DNA of 64,000 nucleotides from Conchocele bisecta (GCA_029237695.1 CM055280.1:34382616-34446615), one strand, 5' to 3'. Counted from the stretch's first letter, positions 1-10,761 are shown. The notes: generated by a model from the letters alone, not told the origin. A program made the numbers and translations.

Positions 1-1528
1 TGGTACATATGGCTTGTCTCATATACACTGGTACATATTGTACAGTCTTGTATACACTGGTACATATTGTACAGTCTCATATACACTGGTACATATTGTA
101 CAGTCTTGATACACCTGGTACATATTGTACAGTCTTGTATACACTGGTACATATTGTACAGTCTCATATACACTGGTACATATTGTACAGTCTCATATAC
201 ACTGGTACATATTGTACAGTCTTGTATACACTGGTACATATTGTACAGTCTTGTATACACTGGTACATATTGTACAGTCTTGTATACACTGGTACATATT
301 GTACAGTCTCATATACACTGGTACATATTGTACAGTCTTGTATACACTGGTACATATTGTACAGTCTCATATACACTGGTACATATTGTACAGTCTCATA
401 TACACTGGTACATATTGTACAGTCTCATATACACTGGTACATATTGTACAGTCGGATATACACTGGTACATATTGTACGTCTCATATACACTGGTACATA
501 TTGTACAGTCTCATATACACTGGTACATATTGTACAGTCTTGTATACACTGGTACATATTGTACATTCTTGTATACACTGGTACATATTGTACAGTCTTG
601 TATACACTGGTACATATTGTACAGTCTTGTATACACTGGTACATATTGTACAGTCTTGTATACACTGGTACATATTGTACAGTCTCATATACACTGGTAC
701 ATATTGTACAGTCTCGTATACACTGGTACATATTGTACAGTCTTGTATACACTGGTACATATTGTACAGTCTTGTATACACTGGTACATATTGTACAGTC
801 TCATATACACTGGTACATATTGTACAGTCTTGTATACACTGGTACATATTGTACAGTCTCGTATACACTGGTACATATTGTATAGTCTCATATACACTGG
901 TACATATTGTACAGTCTTGTATACACTGGTACATATTGTACAGTCTTGTATACACTGGTACATATTGTACAGTCTTGTATACACTGGTACATATTGTACA
1001 GTCTTGTATACACTGGTACATATTGTACAGTCTTGTATACACTGGTACATATTGTACAGTCTCATATACACTGGTACATATTGTACAGTCTTGTATACAC
1101 TGGTACATATTGTACATATTGTACAGTCTTGTATACACTGGTACATATTGTACAGTCTTGTATACACTGGTACATATTGTACAGTCTTGTATACACTGGT
1201 ACATATTGTACAGTCTCATATACACTGGTACATATTGTACAGTCTTGTATACACTGGTACATATTGTACAGTCTTGTATACACTGGTACATATTGTACAG
1301 TCTTGTATACACTGGTACATATTGTACAGTCTTGTATACACTGGTACATATGGCTTGTCTCATATACACTGGTACATATTGTACAGTCTTGTATACACTG
1401 GTACATATTGTACAGTCTTGTATACACTGGTACATATGGCTTGTCTCATATACACTGGTACATATTGTACAGTCTTGTATACACTGGTACATATTGTACA
1501 GTCTTGTATACACTGGTACATATTGTAA
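1..1528. repeat. 29-bp satellite/minisatellite array, about 52 units, continues past left edge
   Basis: Near-perfect tandem array built on TACACTGGTACATATTGTAC followed by AGTCTTGTA or AGTCTCATA; the two variants are interspersed. Each unit holds an imperfect dyad, GTACA-TAT-TGTAC. Three units carry TATGGCTTGTCTC instead (near 8, 1350 and 1436). Sporadic slips include a doubled TGTACATAT near 1104 and a lost CA near 478. Because 29 is not a multiple of 3 and the unit lacks stops, several frames stay open for hundreds of codons. These are not genes. The array ends at a junction with ordinary sequence. Confidence 0.98.
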
Positions 1529-1780
1529 TCCTGCATACTATGCACCAATTAAACTCTTCCCATTCCAGGGGCAACTGTAGGCCCACCTCCCAAGTAGGTC
1601 AACTGGCAGAATATCAACAAAAGCTTTTGGCCATTTAATTCTGGTTATGTCACACAGTGTGTAAACGAGTTGACATTTCTGTAAAAACAATAACCCATGT
1701 CAATGCTATACATTCGCATTTCGTAGCATAACAAATTACCAGTAACAAGGGCATCGTTATCATTAAGCTAATCAATCCCC

Positions 1781-2012
1781 TCGCTGGCAGCTTTGATAAA
1801 AAAAACTACATTTTTGCCTTACAAACAAGGTGAACACAAGTCCTCAGTGACCTTGACCTTCGGCGGTTAGACGAGGGTCGTAGGCAAAACAAAGCACCAT
1901 ACCGAGACACAGATTGTGGCCAAATATTATCAAAATCGGTGAAGCGGTTCATGAGTTATTGAAAAGTGAAAGGTGTTACTAACGTACTTACACACATGGA
2001 CTAACCTATCGG
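1781..2012 (+). mobile_element. Dispersed repeat Y, uninterrupted copy
   Basis: Runs from the AAGCTAATCAATCCCC region through a stretch reading GTGACCTTGACCTT to GTTACTAACGTACTTACACA. A second copy lies at about 60640-61075, where it is split by a TTAA-A element. The wording resembles non-coding bivalve repeats with 'cggtgaagcggttcatgag' segments. No reading frame is maintained. Outer limits are approximate. Confidence 0.6.
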
Positions 2013-2025
2013 CAAGGGGACAGTT

Positions 2026-2135
2026 AATGGAATACCAGGCTAGTGTCTTGATATCAAGTTTATCAACCTTGGCTCACAAACGGTAGGAACTCCTTGGTTG
2101 CCGAGGAATTCCTACGCACTTCCTAGCCTTGCCTC
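2026..2135. mobile_element. Foldback family FB, truncated copy
   Basis: Begins with GGAATACCAGGCTAGTGT followed by TTGATATCAAGTTTATCA, then runs into GCCGAGGAATTCCTACGCA. Full copies at 20553-20695, 45361-45512 and 56533-56684 end with the complement of this start; here the right arm is lost or too diverged to pair. Confidence 0.6.
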
Positions 2136-2195
2136 TCTGTCATAGCGATAATCGGATATGTCTGACAGTTGGTGGTGAAAGTAACTGCCAATAAA

Positions 2196-2310
2196 TAAGG
2201 AGTATTTTTCTTATTTCTCTCTGTAAATATGTCTTGGTATTTCATTAGAATTGCGTCCGCAATTCTAATGAAATTCCAAGACGTATTCATGATATTTGTT
2301 CCAACAGCCG
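2196..2310. mobile_element. TTAA-K hairpin element core
   Basis: The stem is TTTCATTAGAATTGCG paired with CGCAATTCTAATGAAA, nested inside GTCTTGG/CCAAGAC arms. TCTTATTTCTCTCTGTAAAT lies on the left. The same hairpin with different flanks recurs at 19.8, 41.9 and 43.2 kb. The TTAACTCTTTG end seen in other copies is not clear here. Confidence 0.7.
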
Positions 2311-2423
2311 ATTTTGGAAAATCTTTTGTGGGTGTGCTTCATTTAATGACATGAGCCTGTAGGTACAAACTGACAGCATTAGAGAAACACGTTCATGACA
2401 AGCAAATTCATAGAAATCTTCGT

Positions 2424-2467
2424 ACGGACATTTTTATCGCCCAAAGTTTAGTGAAATGGGCCCCTGT
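2424..2467. mobile_element. Element F terminal fragment
   Basis: Matches only the right end of family F: GTACGGACATTTT then AAAGTTTAGTGAAATGGGCCCC. The rest of the element is absent. Confidence 0.55.
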
Positions 2468-2506
2468 ATAGTGTTGAAAGTGTAAAGAAGCCTGGAATTC
2501 TCGATA

Positions 2507-2841
2507 GACAGTGGAACCCCTCTAAACCGGACAATCAGGGAAAATATGGATGTTTAACTTAGATGTGTTTCGCTGTTATGTATCTCTGATTACAATGACT
2601 TTTCATCATACCAAAACACTATAATGTGTCATGAAGCGCTAACATGTCTGATTTACAGTGGAGCCTCTCCAAACCGGACACCCTGAGGACCTCCCATTTA
2701 CAGTGGAACATCTCCAAACCTGACACACTGGGGACCTCCCATTTACAGTGGAACATCTCCAAACCGGACACCCTATAGCAACCTCCCAACCCTGCATGGG
2801 GACGTCCCAGGGTGTCTGGTTTGGAGAGGTTCCAATGTATT
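2507..2841. mobile_element. Pogo-like non-autonomous element P, with tandemly triplicated end
   Basis: The left end is CAGTGGAACCCCTCTAAACC and the right end the complement of ATTGGAACCTCTCCAAACC. The internal segment (AGATGTGTTTCGCTGTTATG...ATGTGTCATGAAG) matches the copy at 18005-18223. The right-hand terminal segment is present three times in direct tandem at about 47-bp spacing (from 2655, 2702 and 2749) before its inverted partner. The CAGTGGAAC end resembles pogo/Tigger-type termini; that is inference from end sequence. No transposase. Confidence 0.75.
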
Positions 2842-3325
2842 ATCCAGGACATATCCTCTATTTCAAGGCACAGAAGCAAAGCTGATTTTAGATTGTTTTT
2901 TCCGCTTGAATGAACTTTCCGTCTCTGTGAACAAAATGGACCAGGTTTCGCCAACGGCTTGATGTAAAGCAGTCATATCCACAAAGCGAATCAACTAACC
3001 TAATACGGGAATGTGTATCACACTCACAACAAATTGGCTCATCACACACCCAGTAAATTGGTTTTACGTTCCATTCCTTTCAGTCCTAAAGTATTATAGA
3101 TCTGCACTGTTGGCAAACAATGGATATGATACAGATATAGTTAATCCAGAACATTCAGAAAATCTAACTCCCAGAAAATTGGCCTACCCTATTTAGGTTG
3201 GTACGGGTTTCAAACAATAGGATAATATGGAAGGGTTCATCCATACCTTTTGGGAAGTCTAATTGATTCAAACAATACAATAAGATGTATATATAATGGG
3301 TTGATCCTGAACATACAGAAAATCT
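2842..3325. other. Stretch without recognised feature
   Basis: Ordinary AT-rich sequence. It has short duplicated words such as GAACATTCAGAAAATCT and GAACATACAGAAAATCT, suggesting a diverged internal duplication around 3148 and 3310. No gene or clear element boundary. Confidence 0.5.
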
Positions 3326-3546
3326 GGGGCCCGTTAATTTCACTAAACTTCGTAAGACTAAAATGTTCGTAAGTGCAAAATTACGATGGTCTGTAAATTT
3401 CACATTAACAATGTTTTCTTGTAAACAATTATTGGATTTACATTTATGCTCAATAAATGTAAATCCATCAATTTAAATTTCCAGACGATTCTAAGTTTGC
3501 AGTTACGAACATTTTAGTCGTACGAAGTTTAGTGAAACGGGCCCCT
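3326..3546. mobile_element. Foldback MITE F
   Basis: Terminal inverted repeats open with GGGGCCCGTTAATTTCAC and close with GTGAAACGGGCCCC. Inner arms carry AAAATGTTCGTAAGTGCAAA and its complement, then GATTTACATTTAT/ATAAATGTAAATC around the centre. The central segment is shorter than in the copy at 44581-44815. No coding capacity. Confidence 0.85.
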
Positions 3547-3761
3547 GATTCCCAAACAATTAGACATGATTCCTAAGCCTGGAATAGATGGACTCCCTAT
3601 GTGATGATTTGCAGATTAATCCATCAATGCTAACACAGGAGTACTACTGACAGTTTGGTACAATATATATGCAAATGTTGCACATCCTTATGAATCAACT
3701 CCCTTGTACAATATATGTATTCTGAAATGCCACCGGCCCGTAATACAATCAAAACAGTGAA

Positions 3762-3985
3762 TTAACTCATTACATGCGCAATACACCTTTATGGGTATGA
3801 ACTTTTTTTAAGATTTTATTTTTATTTTTGTTATTTCTCAAAGTATATGTTGCGACCACTCATTTGAACTGTCTCGATGAGACGGTTCAAATGGTGGTCA
3901 TGACATATACTTCTAAGCACATTTAAAGAAACTATTTATGATTTTCCCAAATCGAATGGCATATCCTCAGCATGAAATGTGTTAA
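3762..3985. mobile_element. TTAA-B MITE
   Basis: Both ends lie at TTAA. The left end is TTAACTCATTACATGCGC and the right CAGCATGAAATGTGTTAA. The core hairpin is CATTTGAACTGTCTCG paired with CGAGACGGTTCAAATG, preceded by TTATTTCTCAAAGTATATG. TTAA flanks fit piggyBac-type insertion (inference). Confidence 0.85.
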
Positions 3986-4635
3986 ATTGCAGATAGCATT
4001 CAGAATAAACCTTGCAATCGATTGTACTGGAAAGTGAACAATATTGGCATGTAGTATACCCATATATTATTACCCAAGTACTATACACAACCATTGGTGG
4101 AGGTCTATTAGAATTATAGTCTGGAGGTCTATTAGAATTATAGTCAAACGCTCTCTTCCAATAGTTTAATGTTCCCTGGACTGTTGATCATTCTACACCG
4201 ATCCATCATCACACAGACTACTTACATACAGTACCACTGATCAGTGAACGCTATGAACTACAACCCCAAGTGGACCTGTCATGACAAGACACAAATAATA
4301 TCAACCCAGTAGGTCAATGGAAGGGGGCAAACTTCCACATTTGTTTTGGGAACTAGGAGATCTCCAAAAAAAATTGTATCCAAATACATTGTTATTGTGA
4401 TAAACCAATACAGGATTTGTTGTGGGAAATCAGATATTTACTAGTGTATGTGCGTCTCAGAATAAATACTGTTTGAATACTTAGGGCTATCACAGAAGAT
4501 GCATAAGTCTGATTTTGTCAGCCTGTGGCTGCTCCTATATTACGCAATAAAACATTTATTGTGGCGAAATAATGTGATAGAAATGTGATAAACTGGGGAG
4601 GCGGGGTATCGGCCAATAACAGATAAATGCCACCA
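3986..4635. other. Intergenic stretch with a small tandem duplication
   Basis: Contains two adjacent copies of GGAGGTCTATTAGAATTATA at about 4098-4145. A segment near 4370-4440 (AATTGTATCCAAATACATTG...TGTGATAAA) recurs near 59170 and inverted near 41780, so it is a dispersed repeat. No gene seen. Confidence 0.55.
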
Positions 4636-4885
4636 TTAACCCTTAGACCGCTACACACAACATTTGTCGTCTGCTGTGTATTTTATATCTTGCCTTATTT
4701 CTCAATAAAAACATGTTTTGACAGCACTTCAGAATCATTTCCAACAGAAATGATTCTAAAGTGCTGTCAAAGCATGTTGTAAATTATTCTAAAGTGCTGT
4801 AAAAGCATGTTTTTGGTGATAAAAATGGGAAATAGAAAATAAACAGCAGATGATAAAAAATTTAAGATAGCGGTATAAGGTTTAA
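4636..4885. mobile_element. TTAA-A MITE, full length
   Basis: Bounded by TTAACCCTTAGACCGCTA and TAGCGGTATAAGGTTTAA. Subterminal TTGTCGTCTGCTG, then a TTATTTCTCAATAAAAACATG box, then a perfect hairpin (GCACTTCAGAATCATTTCC and its near complement), then a partial third copy of the stem arm. TTAA borders and CCC/GGG starts are piggyBac-like. The right TTAA is shared with the next element. Confidence 0.92.
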
Positions 4886-5069
4886 CCCATTTCATGCCGA
4901 GGATACGCCATTTTGTTTGTGGAAAATCCTAAATATTTTCTTTATATGAGCTCGGAAATATATGTTGTGACCACCACCTCAAATGAGTTGTCACAACAAT
5001 ATATTTTCATTGAGAATACATTTTAAAAAATCATACCCGTAAATGTGTATTCCGCATGTGATGGGTTTA
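4882..5069. mobile_element. TTAA-B MITE abutting TTAA-A
   Basis: Starts on the same TTAA that ends the preceding A element and reads TTAACCCATTTCATGCCGAG. Contains GTTGTGACCACCACCTCAAA and the partner TGAGTTGTCACAAC, then CATTGAGAATA. The right end, CGCATGTGATGGGTTTAG, has a mutated TTAA. Opposite orientation to the copy at 3762. Confidence 0.88.
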
Positions 5070-5187
5070 GTACTGGACTAACCTTTTGGCTCATTTTCGG
5101 GCCTCAACTTATGGCTAGAAATATACAGTACACCTTTAGGCATATGCAAATTTTGAAATATTTTCTTTTCCATTTTTATATTTCTCA

Positions 5188-5696
5188 TTAAATATACATG
5201 CCCACGCAGTACACAGAAAATGTTCTTTATAGGAATTAAATAAGTGTATAATTGTGTCACTATTCCACCAGTTCTAAAAATTACGAGTGCCCGCTATACA
5301 GATATAATCATGTAGTAATATTTACTTTACTGATAGTAACGCGCGGTGGTATCAGGCTATTTTCATATGCAAATGAGGCATGGTATTTTTTAATTATTTA
5401 TACTAATTAAATGAATCGCCTGAAAAAATAATGTTTTCGACAGATTAATAAGTATGATCATTGACTTACAGAGAAGAAATAATAATGTCAGTTAAAATTT
5501 TAAGGAAACACGGTTATCGCCCCTGATATCAGTGTGAAAATTCATGTTTGATATACGAAGTATAAAAATGTCAATTATATCGTCCGGAAATGGTCCATGA
5601 CTGTTCATTTTGCCCGAACAATGTTATATCTAATGTATGGATGAAAAAAATATGCTTCCCTATATTCTAACCTGGCACGTGGGCATGTACCGTTAA
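5188..5696. mobile_element. TTAA-G element
   Basis: Ends are TTAAATATACATGCCCAC and GTGGGCATGTACCGTTAA, the TTAA-flanked inverted ends of family G. The body includes CAGAAAATGTTCTTTATAGG, ATTGTGTCACTATTCCACCA and TAAGGAAACACGGTTATCGC, all shared with copies at 25029 and 45648. About 0.5 kb with no open frame of note. Confidence 0.88.
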
Positions 5697-5763
5697 TGTA
5701 TATATTTGCTTACCCAAAATCGTTTATGTATTATATATTACCTAGCTGCAGCCAGACAATACA

Positions 5764-6017
5764 TAAACCCTTAGACTGCTACTCACAACAATTGTCGTCT
5801 GCTGTTGCTTTTGTATCTTGACTTATATTTCTCAATAAAAACATGGTTTGACAGCACTTGAGAATCATTTCCAATGGAAATGATTCTAAAGTGCTGTCAA
5901 ACCATGTTGTAAATTATTCTAAAGTGCTGTCAAAGCGTGTGTTTTTGATGGTAAAACTGGAAAATAGAAAATAAACAGCAGACGACAACAAAATTAAGAC
6001 AGCGGTCTAAGGGTTAA
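5764..6017. mobile_element. TTAA-A MITE, full length
   Basis: The left border is mutated to ATAAACCCTTAGACTGCTA; the right border reads AGCGGTCTAAGGGTTAA. It carries the same CTCAATAAAAACATGGTTTG box, ATTTCCAATGGAAAT hairpin centre and extra stem-arm copy as the element at 4636. Confidence 0.9.
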
Positions 6018-6110
6018 ATTGCATGTCAATATTCCCCATAATCCCGGCTACAGCTTTCCTGGATTCTGCTGTGCACATGTGCCGACATCCGACTTCGCAT
6101 GTATAAAGGA

Positions 6111-6174
6111 AATGTAATTCCATTAGTTCTAAATGTAATCCCATTAGTTCTAAATGTAATTCTATTAGTTCTAC
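6111..6174. repeat. 21-bp tandem repeat, three units
   Basis: Three units of TGTAATTCCATTAGTTCTAA with single-base changes. Short and isolated. Confidence 0.85.
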
Positions 6175-6309
6175 AATCTGTGTTGGTATACACATATTAT
6201 TTTTAATAATAATTTACATCAAGTTTCGGTAAACAAGCAGTGTTTTTAAGAGGATTGAAACAAAATATTGCTATCATATAGAGTTCCTCTCTTTGAACAA
6301 AGAAATTAT

Positions 6310-6722
6310 GGTCTCAGGTTGACAAGTCTAAACAAGTGGCTCAAATGGGCCTGTATCGCTCACCTGAAATTATTATCCTCATTATAAAGTAAATATTAAA
6401 TGGCACGGACTGTCGATCATATATAGCAAGTTCAATCAAAATTCATCTGCAAGTTCATTTGAATAATTGTTCAGGGTGTCTCAAAATATGTAGAGTTATT
6501 TTTTATGGACCTTTCGGTGGCCATCTTGGACCTTGAACCAACCGGTTCACGAGAAGAAGACATCTATAATAAAAGAATGACCTTTTGGCGGCCATCTTGG
6601 ATGACATAATCATCGGATTTAGACAAAAAATGCTCCAGTGATCGTCTCCTCGATACCTTTGAATCGATATACATGTATAACATGATTATATTTGGTCAAA
6701 TGTGAAATTTGACCCCTACATT
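6310..6722 (+). mobile_element. Pearl-like element H, degraded copy
   Basis: Carries CGCTCACCTGAAATT, TTGGCGGCCATCTTGGATGAC, a 'gataccttt' stretch and TATTTGGTCAAATGTGAAAT, all matching the long H copy at 45928-47138. The 3' end with its microsatellite is missing. Non-coding; the repeated 'ggcggccatcttgga' motif is common in bivalve repeat DNA. Confidence 0.65.
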
Positions 6723-6819
6723 TGGACACCCTGTAAAGCCCTGCGTGAGTAATTCTGATTGTTCATTTTCATTTATCTCCAATGGAACAGTGTTTTCGTG
6801 GTCATATATGACATATTTA

Positions 6820-6887
6820 CTATGGAACATCTCTATACTGGACACCTGTGGGTCTCCCAGGGTGTCCAGTATAGAGTTTCTACTATA
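6820..6887. mobile_element. P-family terminal hairpin
   Basis: TATGGAACATCTCTATACTGG pairs with CCAGTATAGAGTTTCTACTA around CACCTGTGGGTCTCCCAGGGTG. It is a P-type end folded on itself, lying directly against element Q. Confidence 0.65.
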
Positions 6888-7258
6888 GGAATGAATGAAT
6901 GGCCTTTTCGTGGAATTTATCGGGGTATAAACTTGGAAAAGTCGCGGGAATACTGGACGAAGGCCTTCCGGCCTCGTCCAGTATTCCCGCGACTTTTTCA
7001 TGTTTATATCCCCAATAAATTCAACAAAAAGGCCATTCATTCCTTATAATTCCAACATTTGAAATAAATTCATCAAGAATATGTGTTTATTTTCCGTTTT
7101 CTTAAGAATTATTTTAACTGCGCCTCACGGTTACGCGGAAAGTAGTTCGGCGTGGGAGTTTACTGGGATATAAATTTTGGACAGAGACTTGTTATGGGCC
7201 AATCAAATGTTAGGGAATTGTGTAAATATTTTTGAGCTGGAATTATTGTAATATGAAA
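6886..7258. mobile_element. Foldback element Q
   Basis: The arms GAATGAATGGCCTTTTCGTG, AACTTGGAAAAGTCGCGGG and ATACTGGACGAAGGCC pair with GGCCTCGTCCAGTAT, CCCGCGACTTTTTCATG and AAAAAGGCCATTCATTCC. A unique tail follows (TGCGCCTCACGGTTACGC ... GGGCCAATCAAATGTTAGGG) that recurs after the Q copy ending near 23345. The uninterrupted arm GGGGTATAAACTTGG is the empty-site reference for element R. Confidence 0.85.
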
Positions 7259-7416
7259 TAGAAGCGAGTTGTATGCATGCAGCACTTTAGAATCATTTCA
7301 AATGGAACTGATTCTAATTAAAGTACTGTGAAACCAATGTTTTTATAGAGAAAGAAGACAAACTATGAAACATAAAGAGCAGACAACAAAATCTAATTCA
7401 GCATGGTACGGGTTAA
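7259..7416. mobile_element. TTAA-A relative, degraded
   Basis: A core hairpin (AGCACTTTAGAATCATTTC with TGATTCTAATTAAAGTACTG) is followed by TGTTTTTATAGAGAAAGAA and AGCAGACAACAAAATCT, ending TACGGGTTAA. The left end is not recognisable. Confidence 0.7.
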
Positions 7417-8040
7417 ATCGCGGACAAACAATTATGGACAAGATCAAAATGCTATGAGGTGCCAGTCAATCTTGATCCCACGTACGTACTTCCGGCCCGC
7501 GCGATATTAGCTATATGTCAGTAAACTGATGAATACTATGAAATACTGGAGATTCTTCTACAAGTTTCATCTAATCTTGCCACGGATGATATTAAAATAT
7601 GATTTACATGAGGAAATCATTTGGATCTTGTCGGTATGACCCGTGATGTGTTATTGAAAAATGCAATATTGCTCATTGAAAACGTGAATCGTTTCCTTAT
7701 ATTTTATTTTATTTCATAAAATTTGCATGTTTCTTTAGTAAATATTTTATTTGCTAATATGACAACAGGTGAAATACTGGATTAGCTGATGACAGGCCGC
7801 TAAAAACTATTAAATAAATAATATATTAAATAAATAAATAAAATTTATTTGCTATTATAGGATTATTCTGTTTGTCTGAAAAGGGATAATTTTGTGAGAA
7901 AAAATTATCGGAAGCAAACAAACCGCAATGTAATCGATCCATTTCGTTTTATTCGACACTATGTCACGTCAACAAAGCAAGCAATTCATCAATTATCCAT
8001 TTATTAATGTCAAAACTCACTGTGTGAAATTGCAAGTCTG
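7417..8040. other. AT-rich stretch without recognised feature
   Basis: Contains simple AT runs (AAATAAATAATATATTAAAT near 7812). No gene, array or element end identified. Confidence 0.5.
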
Positions 8041-8308
8041 CCAATATTTTTGCTGTAACATATATACAGTCAAACGATGTTTTTATTGAGAAAGAATACA
8101 AACTATGAGCCAACAGCAGATAACAATTAGATGCTGTATGTATTTTATTTGCTATTTGCTATCAAAAACATGGTTTTGACAATATTTTAGAAGCATGTCC
8201 AATGGAAATGATTTGAAAGTACTGTCAAACCAATTTTTATTGAGAAAGAATGAAAACTAGGAAATAATTAGCAGACAACAATTTTGGTTCCCACCTTATA
8301 AGGGTTAA
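8041..8308. mobile_element. TTAA-A relative, rearranged
   Basis: Contains two A-type right halves (CAAACGATGTTTTTATTGAGA near 8075 and CAAACCAATTTTTATTGAGA near 8227) and one stem centre, GTCCAATGGAAATGA. The right end AAGGGTTAA is at a TTAA shared with the following C element. Confidence 0.75.
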
Positions 8309-8551
8309 CCCTTTGAACCCGAAAGCCCGCTATATCAGTTTATGCAAACAGTGCAGATCCAGATGAGCCGGCTCATAATGAGCCGGCTCATCAGGATCTG
8401 CACTTTTTGAAAGTAATTTTCATTTTTGTTTTAACAAGAATACCCTCTTTTCATAAATGAACTAGTCTGAAAATCATTTTGTGATGATTGAATTGGCTGC
8501 AAAATTAACATATCAAAATCCACTCCAGTTACTTAGGGGTGAAAGGGTTAA
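8305..8551. mobile_element. TTAA-C MITE, full length
   Basis: Ends TTAACCCTTTGAACCCGA and GGGGTGAAAGGGTTAA at TTAA. The hairpin core is GCAGATCCAGATGAGCCGGC against GCCGGCTCATCAGGATCTGC. It then has a long asymmetric right half with CTGAAAATCATTTTGTGATG. Directly abuts the preceding element through one TTAA. Confidence 0.9.
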
Positions 8552-8639
8552 CCTGTATTTACATAGGCCATGTTACTGATGGAAATAGTTATGTTTTCTC
8601 TCATACCACCAGTATTGATACTGTACTGTCTCGGTGAGA

Positions 8640-8752
8640 AATAAGTAATAGTTATACTTCACATATTGAATTTTTAATAATTAATTTCGAGCGAGCACTT
8701 GCGAGTAAGAAATTTAGTTAATTAAAAATTTCACTATGTGAACTATAACTAA
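8640..8752. repeat. Imperfect foldback
   Basis: AGTTATACTTCACATATTG and TTTTTAATAATTAATTTC pair with AAATTTAGTTAATTAAAAA and ACTATGTGAACTATAACT around the spacer CGAGCGAGCACTTGCGAG. Likely another MITE; no second copy found in the window. Confidence 0.6.
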
Positions 8753-9079
8753 CTTATTGTTTACCCAGCCCAGTCTTGAAGCTCCGCCCCTAAACGTGAT
8801 TTTGAATCGCTATACTATTATGTGATTGGCGGTGTGACACGAAGAGAGTGCGTGTGTGGGCGGTAATATGCTTTGCGTTTCGTGAACTAATGACAAAAAG
8901 GCACAAAATCAGTTCTAAATATAACGCTGAACATTTAATGATTAATTTAATACATATTGGCGAATATGTCACAATGTGCGATTAATTGAGAAAAAATGCC
9001 GTTTTTTCATTGGTCGAGAAACTAGGGTAAACAATAAATGATCACTTGATCGTTATTTTGGTTGCTGAGAACTGATTTT

Positions 9080-9165
9080 GTCAGACATTATACAACAACA
9101 TGCTTTGACAGCACTTCAGAATCATTTCCATTGGAAATGATTCTGAAGTGCTGTCAAACCATGTT
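9080..9165. mobile_element. TTAA-A core hairpin without ends
   Basis: ATGCTTTGACAGCACTTCAG, centre TTTCCATTGGAAA, then the complementary arm ending CAAACCATGTTGTGAG. Terminal TTAACCCTTAGACC is absent on both sides, so this is a fragment or an internally recombined copy. Confidence 0.8.
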
Positions 9166-9379
9166 GTGAGTAATAATAGTATTACCGTTGTAATAATACG
9201 TAAATTGTGTCAGATAAGGCGCTCTGACCACTTTTCACAAGTGTAAGGTGGCATTATAAAATTAATAGAAAATATAGTTGGTAAAAGGGACATAACTGTG
9301 AATGGATCAGATGCAGTGGATATGGAAATTAATTAGAAGTTTTTTGCTAGAAAATAGAATGGGAGGTTTTATTTGTTTT

Positions 9380-9380
9380 G

Positions 9381-9440
<60 letters not shown>
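9380..9440. repeat. (TTGA)n microsatellite, about 15 units
   Basis: Uninterrupted TTGA repeats. Similar runs, (GATT)n near 27497 and (TTTG)n near 13059, stand at the same end of SINE copies, so this may mark a degraded SINE tail. Confidence 0.97.
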
Positions 9441-9453
9441 GGTTTTAGGTTTG

Positions 9454-9643
9454 TTAACCCTGTTCATGCTGAGGATATGCCATTATGTTTGCGGAAAATC
9501 CTAAATATTTTCCTTCTATGCGCTCAGAAGTATATGTCGCGACCAACATTTGAACTGTCTCAAATGAGTGGTCACAACATATATTTTCATTGATAAATAA
9601 CAGTTCATACCCATAAAGGTGTATTCCGAAAGGAATGGGTTAA
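9454..9643. mobile_element. TTAA-B MITE, full length
   Basis: Ends TTAACCCTGTTCATGCTGAG and GAAAGGAATGGGTTAA. Hairpin arms ACCAACATTTGAACTGTCTC and GAGTGGTCACAACATAT, then TTTTCATTGATAAATAAC. Orientation as in the copy at 4882. Confidence 0.88.
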
Positions 9644-9689
9644 GAAGAGCAAGATAATAGACAGATGGAATGCGCCAGTATGGGCACCG

Positions 9690-9770
9690 TAAAATCAGTA
9701 CAATAGAAATTTTAATCAAAGAAAGACAGCGTCCTGATCTGGTGCCAGACACCTTTACTACATTGGGTCA
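9690..9770 (-). mobile_element. SINE body fragment
   Basis: GTCCTGATCTGGTGCCAGAC followed by ACCTTTACTACATTGGGTCA matches SINE-body segments near 31395 and 53088. Only this segment is recognisable. Confidence 0.45.
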
Positions 9771-9944
9771 TATTTTTACCAATCACTGTTTTTTACTGGC
9801 AACTTATCGGTATTTTTATTTTTACTAAATCACTATTTTTGCTGACGGATTTTCGGTACACTTGAGTTTAGATATACGATGCAAATTTAAAATTAAATTA
9901 TTTTTTACTTGTCTGCTTCTCATCAACTTCTGGGCATATCTGGG

Positions 9945-10161
9945 CTAAAACGTTCGTAAGCACAAATTTAGGATCGTCTATAAATTTAAATTTATGGATT
10001 TACATTTATTGAGCATAGGCTGCATATGCAGCCTATGCTCAATAAATGTAAATCCAATAATTGTTTACAAGAAAACAATGCTGATGTGCAATTTACAGAC
10101 TATCATAATTTTGCACTTACGAACATTTTAGTCGTACATAGTTTAGTGAAACGGCCCCCTG
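9945..10161. mobile_element. Foldback MITE F
   Basis: The left end is truncated at GGGCTAAAACGTTCGTAAG. The centre hairpin is ATTGAGCATAGGCTGCATA with its exact complement, inside GATTTACATTT arms. The right end AGTTTAGTGAAACGGCCCCC is intact. Confidence 0.85.
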
Positions 10162-10761
10162 AGCCTGAATGCATTTAAATGCGGTATTGGCCATCAGTGA
10201 AAATGACCATTTTTACAGATCGTGGCCGTCTGATGTCATTATAGCCACTCTAAGAAATAGCGTTGATGAATATCAGATTACTTTACATGATGAAGTAAAA
10301 CAATCGTGTCACCGATGGGTCCGTCGATCTCCCGGGACATTTTCTCCATTTTAAGGATAATGAAAAAGTCGGAATGAAAATCATGCTTACCATTCGTTAT
10401 ACACCAATCTTAATCAGTATAACGACCCTTGAACTAGTGGTGATGTGACAGCTAATACCCCCTGGATGGGGTGGGGATTCAAATACAGTGTTATAATAGC
10501 AAGCCTTGGACTGGTAGAAGTAATATTCATCTTTCTAAGAAACGAAACGAAGACGAGAACGCGTTCATTCAGAACACATTCTGCGTTAGTTCTTGTACAG
10601 TGGTCGTTTGATTAATTAAATTGCCTAACTCGCATCAGTTACTTCCAGAACAAATGAAACTCATTTATCAATGTATAGTAAACAACTGAACTGTGGCGTT
10701 GACTGACAGAATGGGCCATGTTGAATTCTCAACCAATGTAGTCCCAGATCTATGATTACAG
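10162..10761. other. Stretch without recognised feature
   Basis: A 61-codon frame starts at 10169, but it has no recognisable motif and no repeat copy supports selection on it. No element ends found. Confidence 0.5.

Noticed and set aside
1..1528. CRISPR array
   Set aside because: Units are contiguous with no unique spacers, and the context is animal repeat DNA.
9..1580. Open frames of up to 523 codons on both strands
   Set aside because: They are translations of the 29-bp satellite in different frames. The unit lacks stops, and the repeating peptide is the same in shifted frames.
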